This document shows, in pieces, positions 35,636 through 45,206 of a DNA stretch of 64,000 nt. The position numbers and the translations under genes were made by a program. The stretch lies in NCBI GenBank assembly GCA_963786945.1, contig CAWBAO010000004.1, forward strand, positions 310,001-374,000. The letters run 5' to 3'. Source of the stretch: JADKCZ01 sp963786945. GTDB taxonomy: Bacteria; Myxococcota; Myxococcia; Myxococcales; Anaeromyxobacteraceae. Within the stretch, counting starts at the first letter, position 1. The number at the start of each line of letters is the position of its first letter. The notes under the pieces are model-generated. The model saw nothing but the letters and a program-made list of their open reading frames with translations. It did no database searches and was not told the origin of the DNA.

Positions 35636-37924
35636 GTGATTCCCCGCGCTCTCGCCCTCGCCCTGGCGCTCCTCCGCCGCCCCCGCGCCCTCGCCGCCGC
35701 CGGGGCGCTGCTGCTGCTGGGCGCGCTGGGCGGACGGCTGCCGCTGCTCGACGTCCCCGGCTACGAGCTGGGCGAGGTCGGGGCCTGGCTCGGCCTCGCG
35801 CTGGGCCCGCCGCTCGGCTGGTGGACCGCCGCGGCGGAGCGGGAGCGCCGGGAGGGCTCACCGGCGGTGGCGGCGCTGGCCGCGGCGCTGGCCTCCACCG
35901 CCCTGCTGGCCCTGCTCTTCCTCGCCGTGGCGGTGCGCGCCGCGCTCGGCCCCTGCCGGGCCCTCGACGGCGCCGCCTTCTTCCCGGTGCTGGCCCTCCC
36001 CTCGGCCTGGCTGGCGGCGGCCCTCTCGGTGGCGCTGGCCTGGTCGGGGCGACGCCGGCGCCTGGTGGCCGGCGCGGCGCTGGCGCTGCTCGCCTCGTCG
36101 GCCTCCACCCTGTGGGAGGCGTGGCGCGGGCCGGCGGCCTTCGCGCTCGACCACCTGCTCGGGGTCTGGCCCGGGCCGCTCTACGACGAGGCCCTCCGGC
36201 TCGACGCCCGCCTCCTGCTCTTCCGGGCCGGCACCGTGGCGCTGGCGGTCGCGGTGGGCGCCGCCACGGCCCTCGGGGTGGGGCGCCGCCGGACCGGGCG
36301 GCTCGATCGCCGCGCCGCCCTGCTGCTGGCGCTGGCCGCGGCCGCCTTCGGCGGGCTCCGCCTGCAGCTCCACGCGCGCGTGCTCGACGGCGACCGCGAG
36401 GCCATCGCCGCGGCGCTGGGCGGCCGCCGCGACGGCCCGACCTGCTCGCTGATCTACCCCGCCGAGTGGCCGGAGCCGGCCATCGCGGCGCTGGCCGGCG
36501 ACTGCGAGTTCCACGCCGCCGACATCGCCGCCGCGCTGGGCCTGGCGGCGCCTCCGAGGGTGACCGTCTTCGTCCACCGCAGCGACGAGGAGAAGCGCCG
36601 GCACGTCGGCGCCGGGGCCACCAGCTTCACCAAGCCGTGGCTCCGCGAGATCCACCTGACCCAGGCCGGCTGGCCCCACCCGGTGCTCCGCCACGAGCTG
36701 GTCCACGCCGTGGCCGCGGCGCTGGACCCCGGGCCGCTGGGCGTCCCCGCCCGGGCCGGCGTGCTGGTCGCGGCCGGGCTGGTGGAGGGGCTGGCGGTGG
36801 CGCTGGAGGTGCCCCGCGGGAGCTGGACGGTCCACGAGTGGAGCGCGGCGCTGGAGGACCTGGGGATGGCGCCGGACGTGGCGGGCCAGCTCGGCCCGGC
36901 CGGCTTCTGGACCACGGCGCCAGCCCGCGCCTACACCGCGGCCGGGAGCTTCATCGCCTACCTGCTCGACCGCCACGGGGGCGCCGCCGTGGCCCGGCTC
37001 TACCGGACCGGTGACTTCGAGGCCTCGTTCGGCCGGCCGCTCCAGCCGCTGGTCGCCGAGTGGCGGGCCTTCCTGGCCGCCCTCCCGCGCCCGCCCGGGC
37101 TGGCCGCGGCCGCCCGCGCCCGCTTCAGCCGTCCGGCCCTCTTCGCCGTCCCCTGTGCGCGCGAGGTGGCGGCCCTGGAGGCCCGGGCCTGGGCCGAGGC
37201 CGGCCACGGCCAGGTCGCGGCGGCCTGCGCCGGCTTGCGGCGGGTCTCGGCCCTCACCGGCCGGGCCGGTCCGCTGAAGAGCGCCGGCGACCTGCTGGCG
37301 CGGAGCGGCGCCTTCGACGAGGCCGGGGCCGCCTACCAGGAGGCGGCGCGCGCGGCGGGCGGGGACGACCTGGCCCTCACGTCGGCGCTGGCCTCGGCGC
37401 GGGCCGACCTGGCGTGGCGGCGCGACCGGCCGGCCGAGGCCGCCGCCGGGTGGCGGGCGGCGCTCGACGCTGGCGGCGAGCGCCAGGACCGGCGGCTGCT
37501 CGAGGCCAAGCTGGCGGCCCTGGGCGACCCGGACCAGGCCGGGGCGCTGCGCCCCTGGCTGCTCGGGGAGGCCGACCCGTCCGCCGCGCTGCCCGGGCTG
37601 GAGCGGCTGGACCGACCGCTGCCCGCCTACCTCGCTGCCCGGGTCCACCTCTCCCGCGGCCGGTTCGAGGCGGCCCTCCCCCTGCTGCGCCGCGCCCTGG
37701 CCGGCCCGCTTCCCGACCTGCTCGGGAGGGAGGCCCGCTACCTGCTGGCCGAGGCGAGCTGCCTCGCCGGCGCGACCGGCGCGGGAGCGCGGGAGCTGGA
37801 GGCGATGGCGGCGCAGGCGGACGGAGGCGCCGAGCGGGCCCGCGTCGAGGCCAGCCTGCGGCGGTGCGCCTTCGAGGCGCGGCGCGCCCCGCCCGTGGGC
37901 GGAGCGCGCGGCACCGGCGGCTAG
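35636..37924 (+). CDS. Membrane protein with HELVH metallopeptidase-like motif and TPR-like tail
   Basis: 762 residues, GTG start without a clear ribosome site. About the first 260 residues hold several hydrophobic helices (for example ALLFLAVAVRAALG, LVAGAALALLAS, ALLLALAAAAFGGLRL). A soluble middle domain has RVTVFVHRSDEEKRRHVG and HPVLRHELVHAVAAAL (HExxH near 355). After VAAGLVEGLAVALE, a possible third-ligand Glu, comes a peptidase MA-like region. The C-terminal ~250 residues are helical pairs reminiscent of TPRs (AGDLLARSGAFDEAGAAYQEAAR). Probably a membrane-anchored gluzincin-like protease or a non-catalytic relative. The family is not recognised. The stop overlaps the convergent acnB stop. 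Confidence 0.7.
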   Translation: MIPRALALALALLRRPRALAAAGALLLLGALGGRLPLLDVPGYELGEVGAWLGLALGPPLGWWTAAAERERREGSPAVAALAAALASTALLALLFLAVAVRAALGPCRALDGAAFFPVLALPSAWLAAALSVALAWSGRRRRLVAGAALALLASSASTLWEAWRGPAAFALDHLLGVWPGPLYDEALRLDARLLLFRAGTVALAVAVGAATALGVGRRRTGRLDRRAALLLALAAAAFGGLRLQLHARVLDGDREAIAAALGGRRDGPTCSLIYPAEWPEPAIAALAGDCEFHAADIAAALGLAAPPRVTVFVHRSDEEKRRHVGAGATSFTKPWLREIHLTQAGWPHPVLRHELVHAVAAALDPGPLGVPARAGVLVAAGLVEGLAVALEVPRGSWTVHEWSAALEDLGMAPDVAGQLGPAGFWTTAPARAYTAAGSFIAYLLDRHGGAAVARLYRTGDFEASFGRPLQPLVAEWRAFLAALPRPPGLAAAARARFSRPALFAVPCAREVAALEARAWAEAGHGQVAAACAGLRRVSALTGRAGPLKSAGDLLARSGAFDEAGAAYQEAARAAGGDDLALTSALASARADLAWRRDRPAEAAAGWRAALDAGGERQDRRLLEAKLAALGDPDQAGALRPWLLGEADPSAALPGLERLDRPLPAYLAARVHLSRGRFEAALPLLRRALAGPLPDLLGREARYLLAEASCLAGATGAGARELEAMAAQADGGAERARVEASLRRCAFEARRAPPVGGARGTGG

Positions 37925-40487
37925 GCCACGACGCGGAGCTTGCCGCCCTTGGGCTGGTACTCCGCCAGCTCGTCGAACTGCAGGTACCGGTAGATCTTCG
38001 CCGCCTTGGGGGCGATCCTGGCGTTGAAGGCCTCGAAGTACTCGGCCGGCGTGGGGAGCTTGCCCATGCTGGCGGCCACCGCGCCCAGCTCGGCGGAGCC
38101 GAGGTAGACCTTGGCGCCCGCCCCCATCCGGTCGTCGAAGTTCCGGGTCGAGGTCGAGAAGACCGTCACCGCGTCCGGCACCCGGGCCTGGTTGCCCATG
38201 CAGAGCGAGCAGCCGGCGGTCTCGATGCGGGCCCCGATGGCGCTGTAGGTGGTGAAGTAGGCCTCCTCCTTGAGCTGCTGCTGGTCCATCCGGGTGGGCG
38301 GGCAGAGCCAGGTGCGGACGGCCGGGTTGAACTTCTGCCCCTTCCAGAGCTCGCCGGCGGCGCGGAAGTGGCCGATGTTGGTCATGCAGGAGCCGAGGAA
38401 GACGTCGTCGATCCTGGCGCCGGCCACCTCGGAGAGCACCTTCACGTCGTCCGGGTCGTTGGGGCAGGCCACGATGGGCTCGGTGATCTCGGCCAGGTCG
38501 ATCTCGAACACCTTCTCGTACTGGGCGTTCTTGTCGGCGGTGAGCACGGTGGGCTTCTTGAGCCACTTCTCCACCGCGGCGATGCGCCCCTCGAACGCCT
38601 GCTTGTCGCCGTAGCCGTCGGCGATCATCTTCTTCATCAGCGCCACGTTGGAGCGCAGGTAGGTGGCGATGGTCTTCGGCGAGAGGGCCACGCAGGCCGC
38701 CGCGGCGGAGCGCTCGGCGGCCGCGTCGGTCAGCTCGAAGGCCTGCTCGACGGTCAGGTCGGGCAGCCCCTCCATCTCCAGGATGGTGCCGTTGAAGATG
38801 TTCTTCTTCCCCTTCTTGGGCACGGTCAGGTCGCCGGAGCGGATGGCCCACAGCGGGATGGCGTTGACCACGTCCCGCAGCGTGATGCCGGGGTTGAGCT
38901 TGCCCTTGAAGCGGACCAGCACGCTCTTCGGCATCTCCAGCGGCATGAAGCCGAGCGCCGCGGCGAAGGCCACCAGCCCCGAGCCGGCCGGGAAGCTGAT
39001 GCCGATGGGGAAGCGGGTGTGCGAGTCGCCGCCGGTGCCCACCGTGTCGGGGAGCAGCAGCCGGTTGAGCCAGGAGTGGATGACGCCGTCGCCCGGCTTC
39101 AGCGCCACGCCGCCGCGCGCCTGGATGAAGCCCGGCAGGGAGGCGTGCATCTGCACGTCGGCCGCCTTGGGATAGGCCGCGGTGTGGCAGAACGACTGCA
39201 TCACCATGGGCGCCTGGAACTTCAGGCAGGCCAGCTCCTTGAGCTCGTCGGCGGTCATGGGGCCGGTGGTGTCCTGCGAGCCGACGGTGGTCATCTTCGG
39301 CTCGACGTACCAGCCGGGCAGCGCGCCCGGCAGGCCGCAGGCCTGGCCCACCATCTTCTGCGCCTGGGTGTAGCCCTGCCCCTTGGCCGGCGCCGGGTTG
39401 GTCTTCACCACGAAGAGGTCGGTGGCCCCCTTCTTGAGCGCCTTGCGGGCGCGGTCGGTGAGGGCGCGGCCGATGATGAGCGGGATGCGGCCGCCGGCGC
39501 GGAACTCGTCGCCGATGGTCTCGGGCGTCAGCGTGAAGGTGCTCAGCACCTCGCCGCCCTCGCTCCGGATCTCCCCCTTGACGGTGTCGATGGTGACCAC
39601 GTCGCCCATCTTCAGCTTCGACACGTCCGCCTTGATGGGCAGCGCGCCGGAGTCCTGGGCGGTGTTGAAGAAGATGGGGGCGATGACGCCGCCGATGATG
39701 ACGCCGCCGTTCCGCTTGTTGGGCACGAAGGGGATGTCCTCGCCGATGGCCCACTGGACGCTGTTGCAGGCCGACTTGCGCGAGGAGCCGGTGCCCACCA
39801 CGTCGCCGACGAAGGCGACCTCGAAGCCGGCGGCGCGGTACTCGGCGATGGTCTTCAGGCCGGACGGGAACTTGGTCTTCCCCATGGCCAGGGCGTGGAG
39901 CGGGATGTCGGGCCGGGTGGCGGCGTCGCCGGCCGGCGAGAAGTCGTCGGTGTTGATCTCGCCGTCGACCCGGAAGACCTTGACCTTGCTTGGTGGCGGG
40001 CACGCCCTGGCGGGCGGTGAACCAGTCGGCGTTGGCCCAGGACTCGATCACCTTGCGGGCCTCGGCGTTCTTGGCCTTGCTGAGCGCCAGCACCTCGTCG
40101 AAGGCGTCGTAGACGTAGATGATGCCGGAGAGCGCCTTGGCGGCGGCCGCCGCCAGCGCCTTCACCTTGAGCGCGGCCACCAGCGGCGGGACGTTGTAGC
40201 CGCCGCCCATGGTGCCGAGCAGCTCGATGGCCTTGAGCTTGTCGATCTGGGCGCACTTCGCCTTGCCCTTGACGATCTCGGCGAGGAAGCCGGCCTTCAC
40301 CTCGGCGGCCGGGTCGACGCCGGGGGAGACCCGGTTGACCAGCAGGTCGAGGAGGAACTTCTCCTGGCCCTTGGGCGGCTTGACCAGCAGCTTCACCAGG
40401 TCGCGGGTCTGCTCCGGATCGAGCGCCTTGGGCGGGATGCCCTGTTCCTTCCGCTCCGCCTCGTGCTTCAGGTAGGCCTCGATCATG
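37921..40487 (-). pseudogene. acnB: Aconitate hydratase B, interrupted by one frameshift (may be a sequence error)
   Basis: TCA-cycle citrate/isocitrate interconversion. ATG 40487 has GGAGGAG five bases upstream and opens the helical AcnB N-terminus (IEAYLKHEAERKEQGIPPKALDPEQ). The frame is correct to ANADWFTARQGVPATK, then one extra base, G at 39987 on the plus strand, shifts it. The next frame resumes exactly with KVKVFRVDGEINTDDFSPAG and runs to 37921. Removing that base restores about 854 residues, close to E. coli AcnB. [4Fe-4S] ligands are visible (LGSCMTN and GCSLCMGNQ). Everything else is well conserved. An inactive acnB would be costly, and with the two indels in gltJ a read or assembly error is likely. 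Confidence 0.85.
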
Positions 40488-40527
40488 TGGCTCCTCCGGG
40501 GTCCGGTGGTAGGTCTTCGGGGCGACT

Positions 40528-40557
40528 GAGATAGCACGGCGGCGGGGCGTGTGTCAG
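40528..40557 (-). promoter_or_regulatory. Promoter of acnB
   Basis: On the minus strand CTGACA (40557-40552), 18 bases, then TATCTC (40533-40528). The predicted start is near 40521, about 33 bases before ATG 40487. The rest of the 200-base gap to the next gene holds only a hairpin at 40621-40642. Confidence 0.5.
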
Positions 40558-40620
40558 CCGCCGCCGCGGCGAAAACCAGCGTGAGATTCCGCGCTTACAG
40601 GGACCGGAGCAGTCCACAAT

Positions 40621-40642
40621 CCGCGCCCCTGCAAGGGCGCGG
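40621..40642 (-). terminator. Hairpin downstream of the beta-helix lipoprotein gene
   Basis: CCGCGCCC (40621-40628) pairs with GGGCGCGG (40635-40642) around CTGCAA. It lies 47 bases after the stop of the gene at 40689. No U-tract follows, so termination is only a suggestion. Confidence 0.35.
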
Positions 40643-40688
40643 GACGGCGGGAGATTTGGCGCGGGCCGCGGAGCCCGATCACCCCTGC

Positions 40689-41807
40689 TCAGGGCGCGAT
40701 GGTCGACCCGATCACCACTGGCGGGCCGCTGGCGAGCACGAAGATGCCCGGGTAGCCGGCGGTCTCGAACCCCAGGCTCGGGTTGTGGAGCAGGGTGGAG
40801 CGGTCGATGGTCATCGATCCGGTCCGGTCATTGCTCACGAAGAAGATGGCGCCGCCGCCCTCCCGGGCGGTGTTGTCCTGCAGCCGGCTGCCGCAGAGGT
40901 CGAGCGAGAAGGTGTTGCCGTCGAGGTAGATGGCGCCGCCGCTCCCGCCGCCCGGCGTGCCGGGGCGGGCCGGGTTGGCGCCGACGCCCACCGCGCCACC
41001 GTCGGTGAAGAGCGAGTTGAGCACGTTCCACGACACCCCGATGCTGGACACGGCGCCGCCGTTCGACCCGGAGTTGCCGAGGCCCGGCGCGCCGCCGAAG
41101 GTGCTGCCCACCACCTGGACCGGCAGCCCCTGCGACTGGCTCAGGGCCCGGATGGCGCCGCCACCGACGTCGGGGCCGCGAGTGTCGCAGGTGTTGCCGA
41201 AGAAGCGGCAGCCCACCACCTTGAGCCGCCCTCCCCGGGCGAAGATGGCGCCACCGCCGCCGCCGTCGAAGGTCTCCCCGGTGGCGTCGCCGTCGACGAA
41301 GGTGAGGTGCTGCACCGTGAGCGCCGGGGTGGGCTGGTCCTGGCAGTGGGAGGTGGTCCAGACCTGGGCCGGATCGCAGGTGTCCTGGTAGAGGATGCGG
41401 ACGCGTCCGCCGCCGCTCAGCGTCACCTTGCCGCCGCCGTCGATCACGACCTTCGGCCCCCGGTCGTTGAAGACCCTGGCGGTCCGGGTGAGGCGAATGG
41501 TGACCGGGGACGGCCCGCAATCGAAGGTGATGACGCCGCCCGCGGCCACCGCGGCGATGAACGCGTCGCCGGTGCAGGAGGCGGGGGTCCCGGTCCCGAC
41601 CACGGTGGTCGGCGTGGAGACGTCCTCGGCCTGGGCGTCGGCGGGCGGCACGCAGGTCCCGGCGGCGTTCCCGGCCGGGATGGCGTCGCAGGCTCCGCCA
41701 CCGCAGGTGTCGCGAAGCGGTCGCTCCGGCTGCCCGGTGCCGCAGGCGGTGACGAGGAACACGGCGGCGAGCAGCGTCGAGGCGAGGGCGCACGGCCCGA
41801 CGTGCAT
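40689..41807 (-). CDS. Secreted lipoprotein with right-handed beta-helix
   Basis: 372 residues from ATG 41807, preceded by AGGAAG; an upstream in-frame ATG at 41831 would add eight residues. Lipobox VTAC (Cys near 22), then CGGGACDAIP. From about 90 on come parallel beta-helix rungs with Asn/Gly/Asp turns: VVIDGGGKVTLSGGG, LTVQHLTFVDGDATG, LKVVGCRFFGNTCDTRG and further GGAI turns. This is the pectate-lyase-like fold of secreted polymorphic-outer-membrane/cell-surface proteins. Catalytic residues of polysaccharide lyases cannot be recognised, so binding or structural roles are equally possible. Stands alone between acnB and the cco operon. Confidence 0.75.
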   Translation of the reverse strand: MHVGPCALASTLLAAVFLVTACGTGQPERPLRDTCGGGACDAIPAGNAAGTCVPPADAQAEDVSTPTTVVGTGTPASCTGDAFIAAVAAGGVITFDCGPSPVTIRLTRTARVFNDRGPKVVIDGGGKVTLSGGGRVRILYQDTCDPAQVWTTSHCQDQPTPALTVQHLTFVDGDATGETFDGGGGGAIFARGGRLKVVGCRFFGNTCDTRGPDVGGGAIRALSQSQGLPVQVVGSTFGGAPGLGNSGSNGGAVSSIGVSWNVLNSLFTDGGAVGVGANPARPGTPGGGSGGAIYLDGNTFSLDLCGSRLQDNTAREGGGAIFFVSNDRTGSMTIDRSTLLHNPSLGFETAGYPGIFVLASGPPVVIGSTIAP

Positions 41808-41867
41808 GCGGCTTCCTGGGAAGCAGGTCATCCGGGCCGGAGTCTACCCCGTGCGGCGGCTCCGACC

Positions 41868-42056
41868 TCACTTCCTCCTCTCACCCTCCCCCCGACCCGG
41901 CACCTCTGCCGGCGGCCGCTCCTCCTCGTCGTCCAGCATCCGGTACTTGGGCCCCTCGGGGTCGTCGTACTGCCCGCTCTTCACCGACCAGACGAACCCG
42001 AGCCAGGCGGCCAGCCCCAGCGCCAGGGAGATCAGGATCAGGCCGGTGAGCATCAT
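41868..42056 (-). CDS. ccoS: cbb3 oxidase assembly protein CcoS
   Basis: 62 residues. One membrane helix (LILISLALGLAAWLGFVWSV) followed by KSGQYDDPEGPKYRMLDDEE, the classic CcoS signature. It is needed for metal/heme insertion into the cbb3 oxidase. ATG 42056 overlaps the ccoI stop by four bases (ATGA); a second ATG at 42053 follows directly. Last gene of the cco operon. The tail (from about residue 46) is Glu/Arg-rich. Confidence 0.93.
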   Translation of the reverse strand: MMLTGLILISLALGLAAWLGFVWSVKSGQYDDPEGPKYRMLDDEEERPPAEVPGRGEGERRK

Positions 42057-44506
42057 GCGCGCCTCGGCGAGAAGGTGCGGCGGAGCCGCAGCGAGTTGGT
42101 GACCACGAAGGCGCTCGACGCCGCCATGGCGGCGGCGCCGACGATGGGGTGGAGCGCGCCCGCCACCGCCAGCGGGATGGCCACCACGTTGTAGAAGAAG
42201 GCCCAGAAGACGTTCTGCCGGATGACCGCCGTGGCGCGCCGCCCCAGCAGCACCAGGTCCGGCAGCAGCGAGAGGTCGTCGCGCACCAGCACCGCGTCGG
42301 CGCTCTCCATGGTGACGTCGGTGCCGCGCCCCATGGCCACGCCGGCATCGGCCTGGGTGAGCGCCGGGGCGTCGTTGATGCCGTCCCCTACCACCAGCAC
42401 GCGCGCGCCCGCCGCCTGGCGCGCCGCCACCAGGGCCTGCTTCTGCTGGGGTGTCCGCTCCGCCTCGAAGCGGACGCCGAGCCGGGAGGCCACCGCCGCG
42501 GTGGTGGCCCGGGTGTCCCCGCTGACGATGGTGACGGCGAGGCCGAGCTCCCGGAGCGCCGCCAGCGCCGCCGGCGCCTCGTCGCGGATCGGGTCGGCCA
42601 CCACCAGCAGCGCCTCGGCCCGGCCCGCCACCGCCAGCCAGGCCACCGTGTCCCCCTCGGCCTCGAAGGCGGCCGCCTGCGCCGCCTCGGTTGCCGCGGC
42701 GGTCACGCCCTCCTCGGCGAGGAAGGCCAGGCTGCCGACCAGCACCGGGACACCGTCGACCAGCGCCGCCACGCCGCGCCCGGGCACCACGCGGAACCCC
42801 TCGACGCCCGGCTCGGCCGACGCCGGCAGCGCCCGGGCCGCGTCGACCACCGCCCGGCCGACGTGGTGCTCGCTGCGCCGCTCCAGCGCCGCCGCCAGCC
42901 GCAGCAGCGCGTTCGCCTCGCCCCCGCGGAGCGGGACCAGCCGCCGCAGCGCCGGCCGTCCCCGGGTCACCGTCCCGGTCTTGTCGAGCACCACCTCGGT
43001 GATCCGCCCCGCCGCCTCCAGCGCGTCGCCCCCCTTGACCAGCAGGCCGCGCGCGGTGGCCATCCCGGTGGCCAGCAGCACCGCCACCGGCGTGGCCAGG
43101 CCCAGCGCGCAGGGGCAGGCGATCACCACCACCGCGATGGCGTGCAGCAGGGCCCGCTCCGCCGGCGCGCCGAGCCAGAGGTGGCCGGCCAGCGTGGCCG
43201 CGCCCAGCACCAGCACCGCCGGGACGAAGAGCCCGACCGCCCGGTCGGCCAGGGCCTGCAGGCGGGGCTTCTGCCCCTGGGCCTCCTCCACGGCGCGGAT
43301 GATCCCGGCCAGCAGCGTGTCGGCGCCGACCCGCGTCACCTCGATGGTGAGCGCCCCGGCCAGGTTGACGGTCCCGCCGATGACCGGCGCGCCGGGCGCC
43401 TTGGCCACCGGGCGCGACTCGCCGGTCACCAGCGCCTCGTCGGCCTCCGAGGCCCCCTCCAGCACCCGGCCGTCCACCGGGATCCGCTCGCCGGGCACCA
43501 CCTCCACCCGGTCGCCGACCTGGACCTGCTCGACCGGGACGCGCTGGCGCCGCGGCGCGCCGTCCTCGCCCGCCGTGACCCGCAGCGCCTCCCGGGGCCG
43601 GAGCGTGGCCAGCCGCGCCACCGCCTCCGAGGCGGAGCGCCGGGCCCGGGCCTCGACGTAGCGCCCGGTCAGCACCAGGGTCGGGATCATGGCGGCGGTG
43701 TCGCTCCAGACCTCGCCGCCGCGCAGCGCTTGCCACACCGAGAAGCCCAGCGCGGCGCTCGACCCGAGCACCACCAGCGAGTCCATGTTGAAGCGGCCGT
43801 GGCGCAGCCCGTTCAGCGCCGAGCGCCAGAACGGCGCCCCGGCCGAGAGCAGGACCGGCGCGGCCAGGCCGATCGAGATCCACTCCAGCAGGGTCCGGGT
43901 GGGCCGATCCATCCCCTGGAAGTACCCGGCGTAGAGCGCCGCCGAGTAGATCATCAGCTGGGAGGCCAGGAACCACGCGGTGCCGACCCGGACCAGCAGG
44001 TCGCGCACCTCGGCGTCGCGGGCCCTGGCCTGCTCCGACTCCCGCCATGGCAGCGGCACGTAGCCGGCCGCCTGCACGCGCGCCAGCACCGCCGGCAGCG
44101 CGATGGTGCCGGGCGCGTAGCGGATCCGGGCCCGGTGCGTGGCGTAGTTGACCCGGGCGGCGAGGACGCCGGGGGTGCGCTGCAGCACCCGCTCGTTGAG
44201 CCAGACGCAGGAGGCGCAGCGGATCCCGTCGATGGCCACGTCCACCTCGACGGTGCCGTCGGCCGCCACCACCGGCCGGTAGGCGGAGAGGTCGGCAGGC
44301 GGCGCGGCGCCGGGGCGGGCCGCGGCCGGCAGGCCGGGGGCCTCCCAGTCCCGCTCCTCGTAGAAGCGCCCCAGCCCCTCGTCGCGGACCAGCCGCCAGA
44401 CCGCGTGGCACCCGGCGCAGCAGAAGACCCGCTCGACCTCCCCCTCGCGCTCCACCACCGCCTCCGCGTCCGGGAAGGTGGCCAGGCAGTGGTCACAGCG
44501 GCGCAT
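42053..44506 (-). CDS. ccoI: Copper-transporting P-type ATPase CcoI (FixI)
   Basis: 817 residues. The N-terminus carries a Cys cluster (CDHC at 4-7; CCAGC at 29-33) and then a heavy-metal-associated domain with GIRCASC. Eight membrane helices are expected. Visible motifs: TGES in the actuator domain, CPC in the ion-path helix (VVIACPCALGLATP), DKTGT phosphorylation site and GDGIND. Exports copper across the inner membrane for cbb3 oxidase assembly; the position in the cco operon separates it from general copper-detoxification pumps. It overlaps the SafE/TauE gene by 14 bases and ccoS by four. Confidence 0.95.
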   Translation of the reverse strand: MRRCDHCLATFPDAEAVVEREGEVERVFCCAGCHAVWRLVRDEGLGRFYEERDWEAPGLPAAARPGAAPPADLSAYRPVVAADGTVEVDVAIDGIRCASCVWLNERVLQRTPGVLAARVNYATHRARIRYAPGTIALPAVLARVQAAGYVPLPWRESEQARARDAEVRDLLVRVGTAWFLASQLMIYSAALYAGYFQGMDRPTRTLLEWISIGLAAPVLLSAGAPFWRSALNGLRHGRFNMDSLVVLGSSAALGFSVWQALRGGEVWSDTAAMIPTLVLTGRYVEARARRSASEAVARLATLRPREALRVTAGEDGAPRRQRVPVEQVQVGDRVEVVPGERIPVDGRVLEGASEADEALVTGESRPVAKAPGAPVIGGTVNLAGALTIEVTRVGADTLLAGIIRAVEEAQGQKPRLQALADRAVGLFVPAVLVLGAATLAGHLWLGAPAERALLHAIAVVVIACPCALGLATPVAVLLATGMATARGLLVKGGDALEAAGRITEVVLDKTGTVTRGRPALRRLVPLRGGEANALLRLAAALERRSEHHVGRAVVDAARALPASAEPGVEGFRVVPGRGVAALVDGVPVLVGSLAFLAEEGVTAAATEAAQAAAFEAEGDTVAWLAVAGRAEALLVVADPIRDEAPAALAALRELGLAVTIVSGDTRATTAAVASRLGVRFEAERTPQQKQALVAARQAAGARVLVVGDGINDAPALTQADAGVAMGRGTDVTMESADAVLVRDDLSLLPDLVLLGRRATAVIRQNVFWAFFYNVVAIPLAVAGALHPIVGAAAMAASSAFVVTNSLRLRRTFSPRRA

Positions 44507-45206
44507 GGACGCCCAGCCCCCGCAGCAGGAAGAGCAGGCCCAGCCCCGCCACCAGCAGCCCCCCGGCGCGCTGCAGCCAGCCGCGCGCCCGCTGGCCGAG
44601 CAGGGCGCTGGCGGCGCCCACCAGGAGCAGCCCGGGGATGGTCCCGAGGCCGAAGGCCAGCGCCAGCAGCAGCCCCGGCACCGGCCCCCCCGTGGCCGCG
44701 GCGCCGAGGAAGATGGTCCAGGAGACGCCGCAGGGCAGCACGCCGAGCAGCAGGCCGAGCGGGTAGAGCGTCGCGCCGCTGCCGGCCACGCGCCGCGCCG
44801 CCGCCACCACCCGCCCCGAGCTGCGCGCCTCGAGGCGGCGCAGCGTCGCGGTCACGCCGGCGGCGCCGAGGCCGAGGGCGATCATGAGCCCGCCGGCCAG
44901 CACCGCCACCGCGTCGGACACGCCCGCCAGCCGGCCGGCCACGTTGACGAAGGTGCCGGTGGCCCCCATCACCGCGCCCACCAGGCCGTAGGTGGTGACG
45001 CGGCCGAGGTGGTAGGGCAGCTGCCGCCAGGCCGCCTGGAGCGCGCCCCGGCCGGCCCCCAGCCCGGGGCCGGCCCGCGCCACCAGGCCGAACGAGGCCA
45101 CCAGCGGGCCGCACATGGCGAGGCAGTGGGAGAAGCCGGAGAGCAGCCCGGCCGCGGCCGCGGCGCCGAGCTGGGCCGCCGTGGCACCGGCGGCGGGGAG
45201 GCTCAT
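44493..45206 (-). CDS. SafE/TauE-type membrane protein of the cco operon
   Basis: 237 residues from ATG 45206, overlapping the ccoH stop by four bases. Six membrane helices; HCLAMCGPLV near 28-37 and LLLGVLPCGVSWTIFLGAA are typical of the sulfite-exporter TauE/SafE (DsbD-like) proteins found with ccoGHIS operons. In such operons it is probably involved in copper delivery or redox steps of oxidase maturation. The conserved Cys and His could bind copper. The substrate is not known. Confidence 0.87.
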   Translation of the reverse strand: MSLPAAGATAAQLGAAAAAGLLSGFSHCLAMCGPLVASFGLVARAGPGLGAGRGALQAAWRQLPYHLGRVTTYGLVGAVMGATGTFVNVAGRLAGVSDAVAVLAGGLMIALGLGAAGVTATLRRLEARSSGRVVAAARRVAGSGATLYPLGLLLGVLPCGVSWTIFLGAAATGGPVPGLLLALAFGLGTIPGLLLVGAASALLGQRARGWLQRAGGLLVAGLGLLFLLRGLGVHAPL

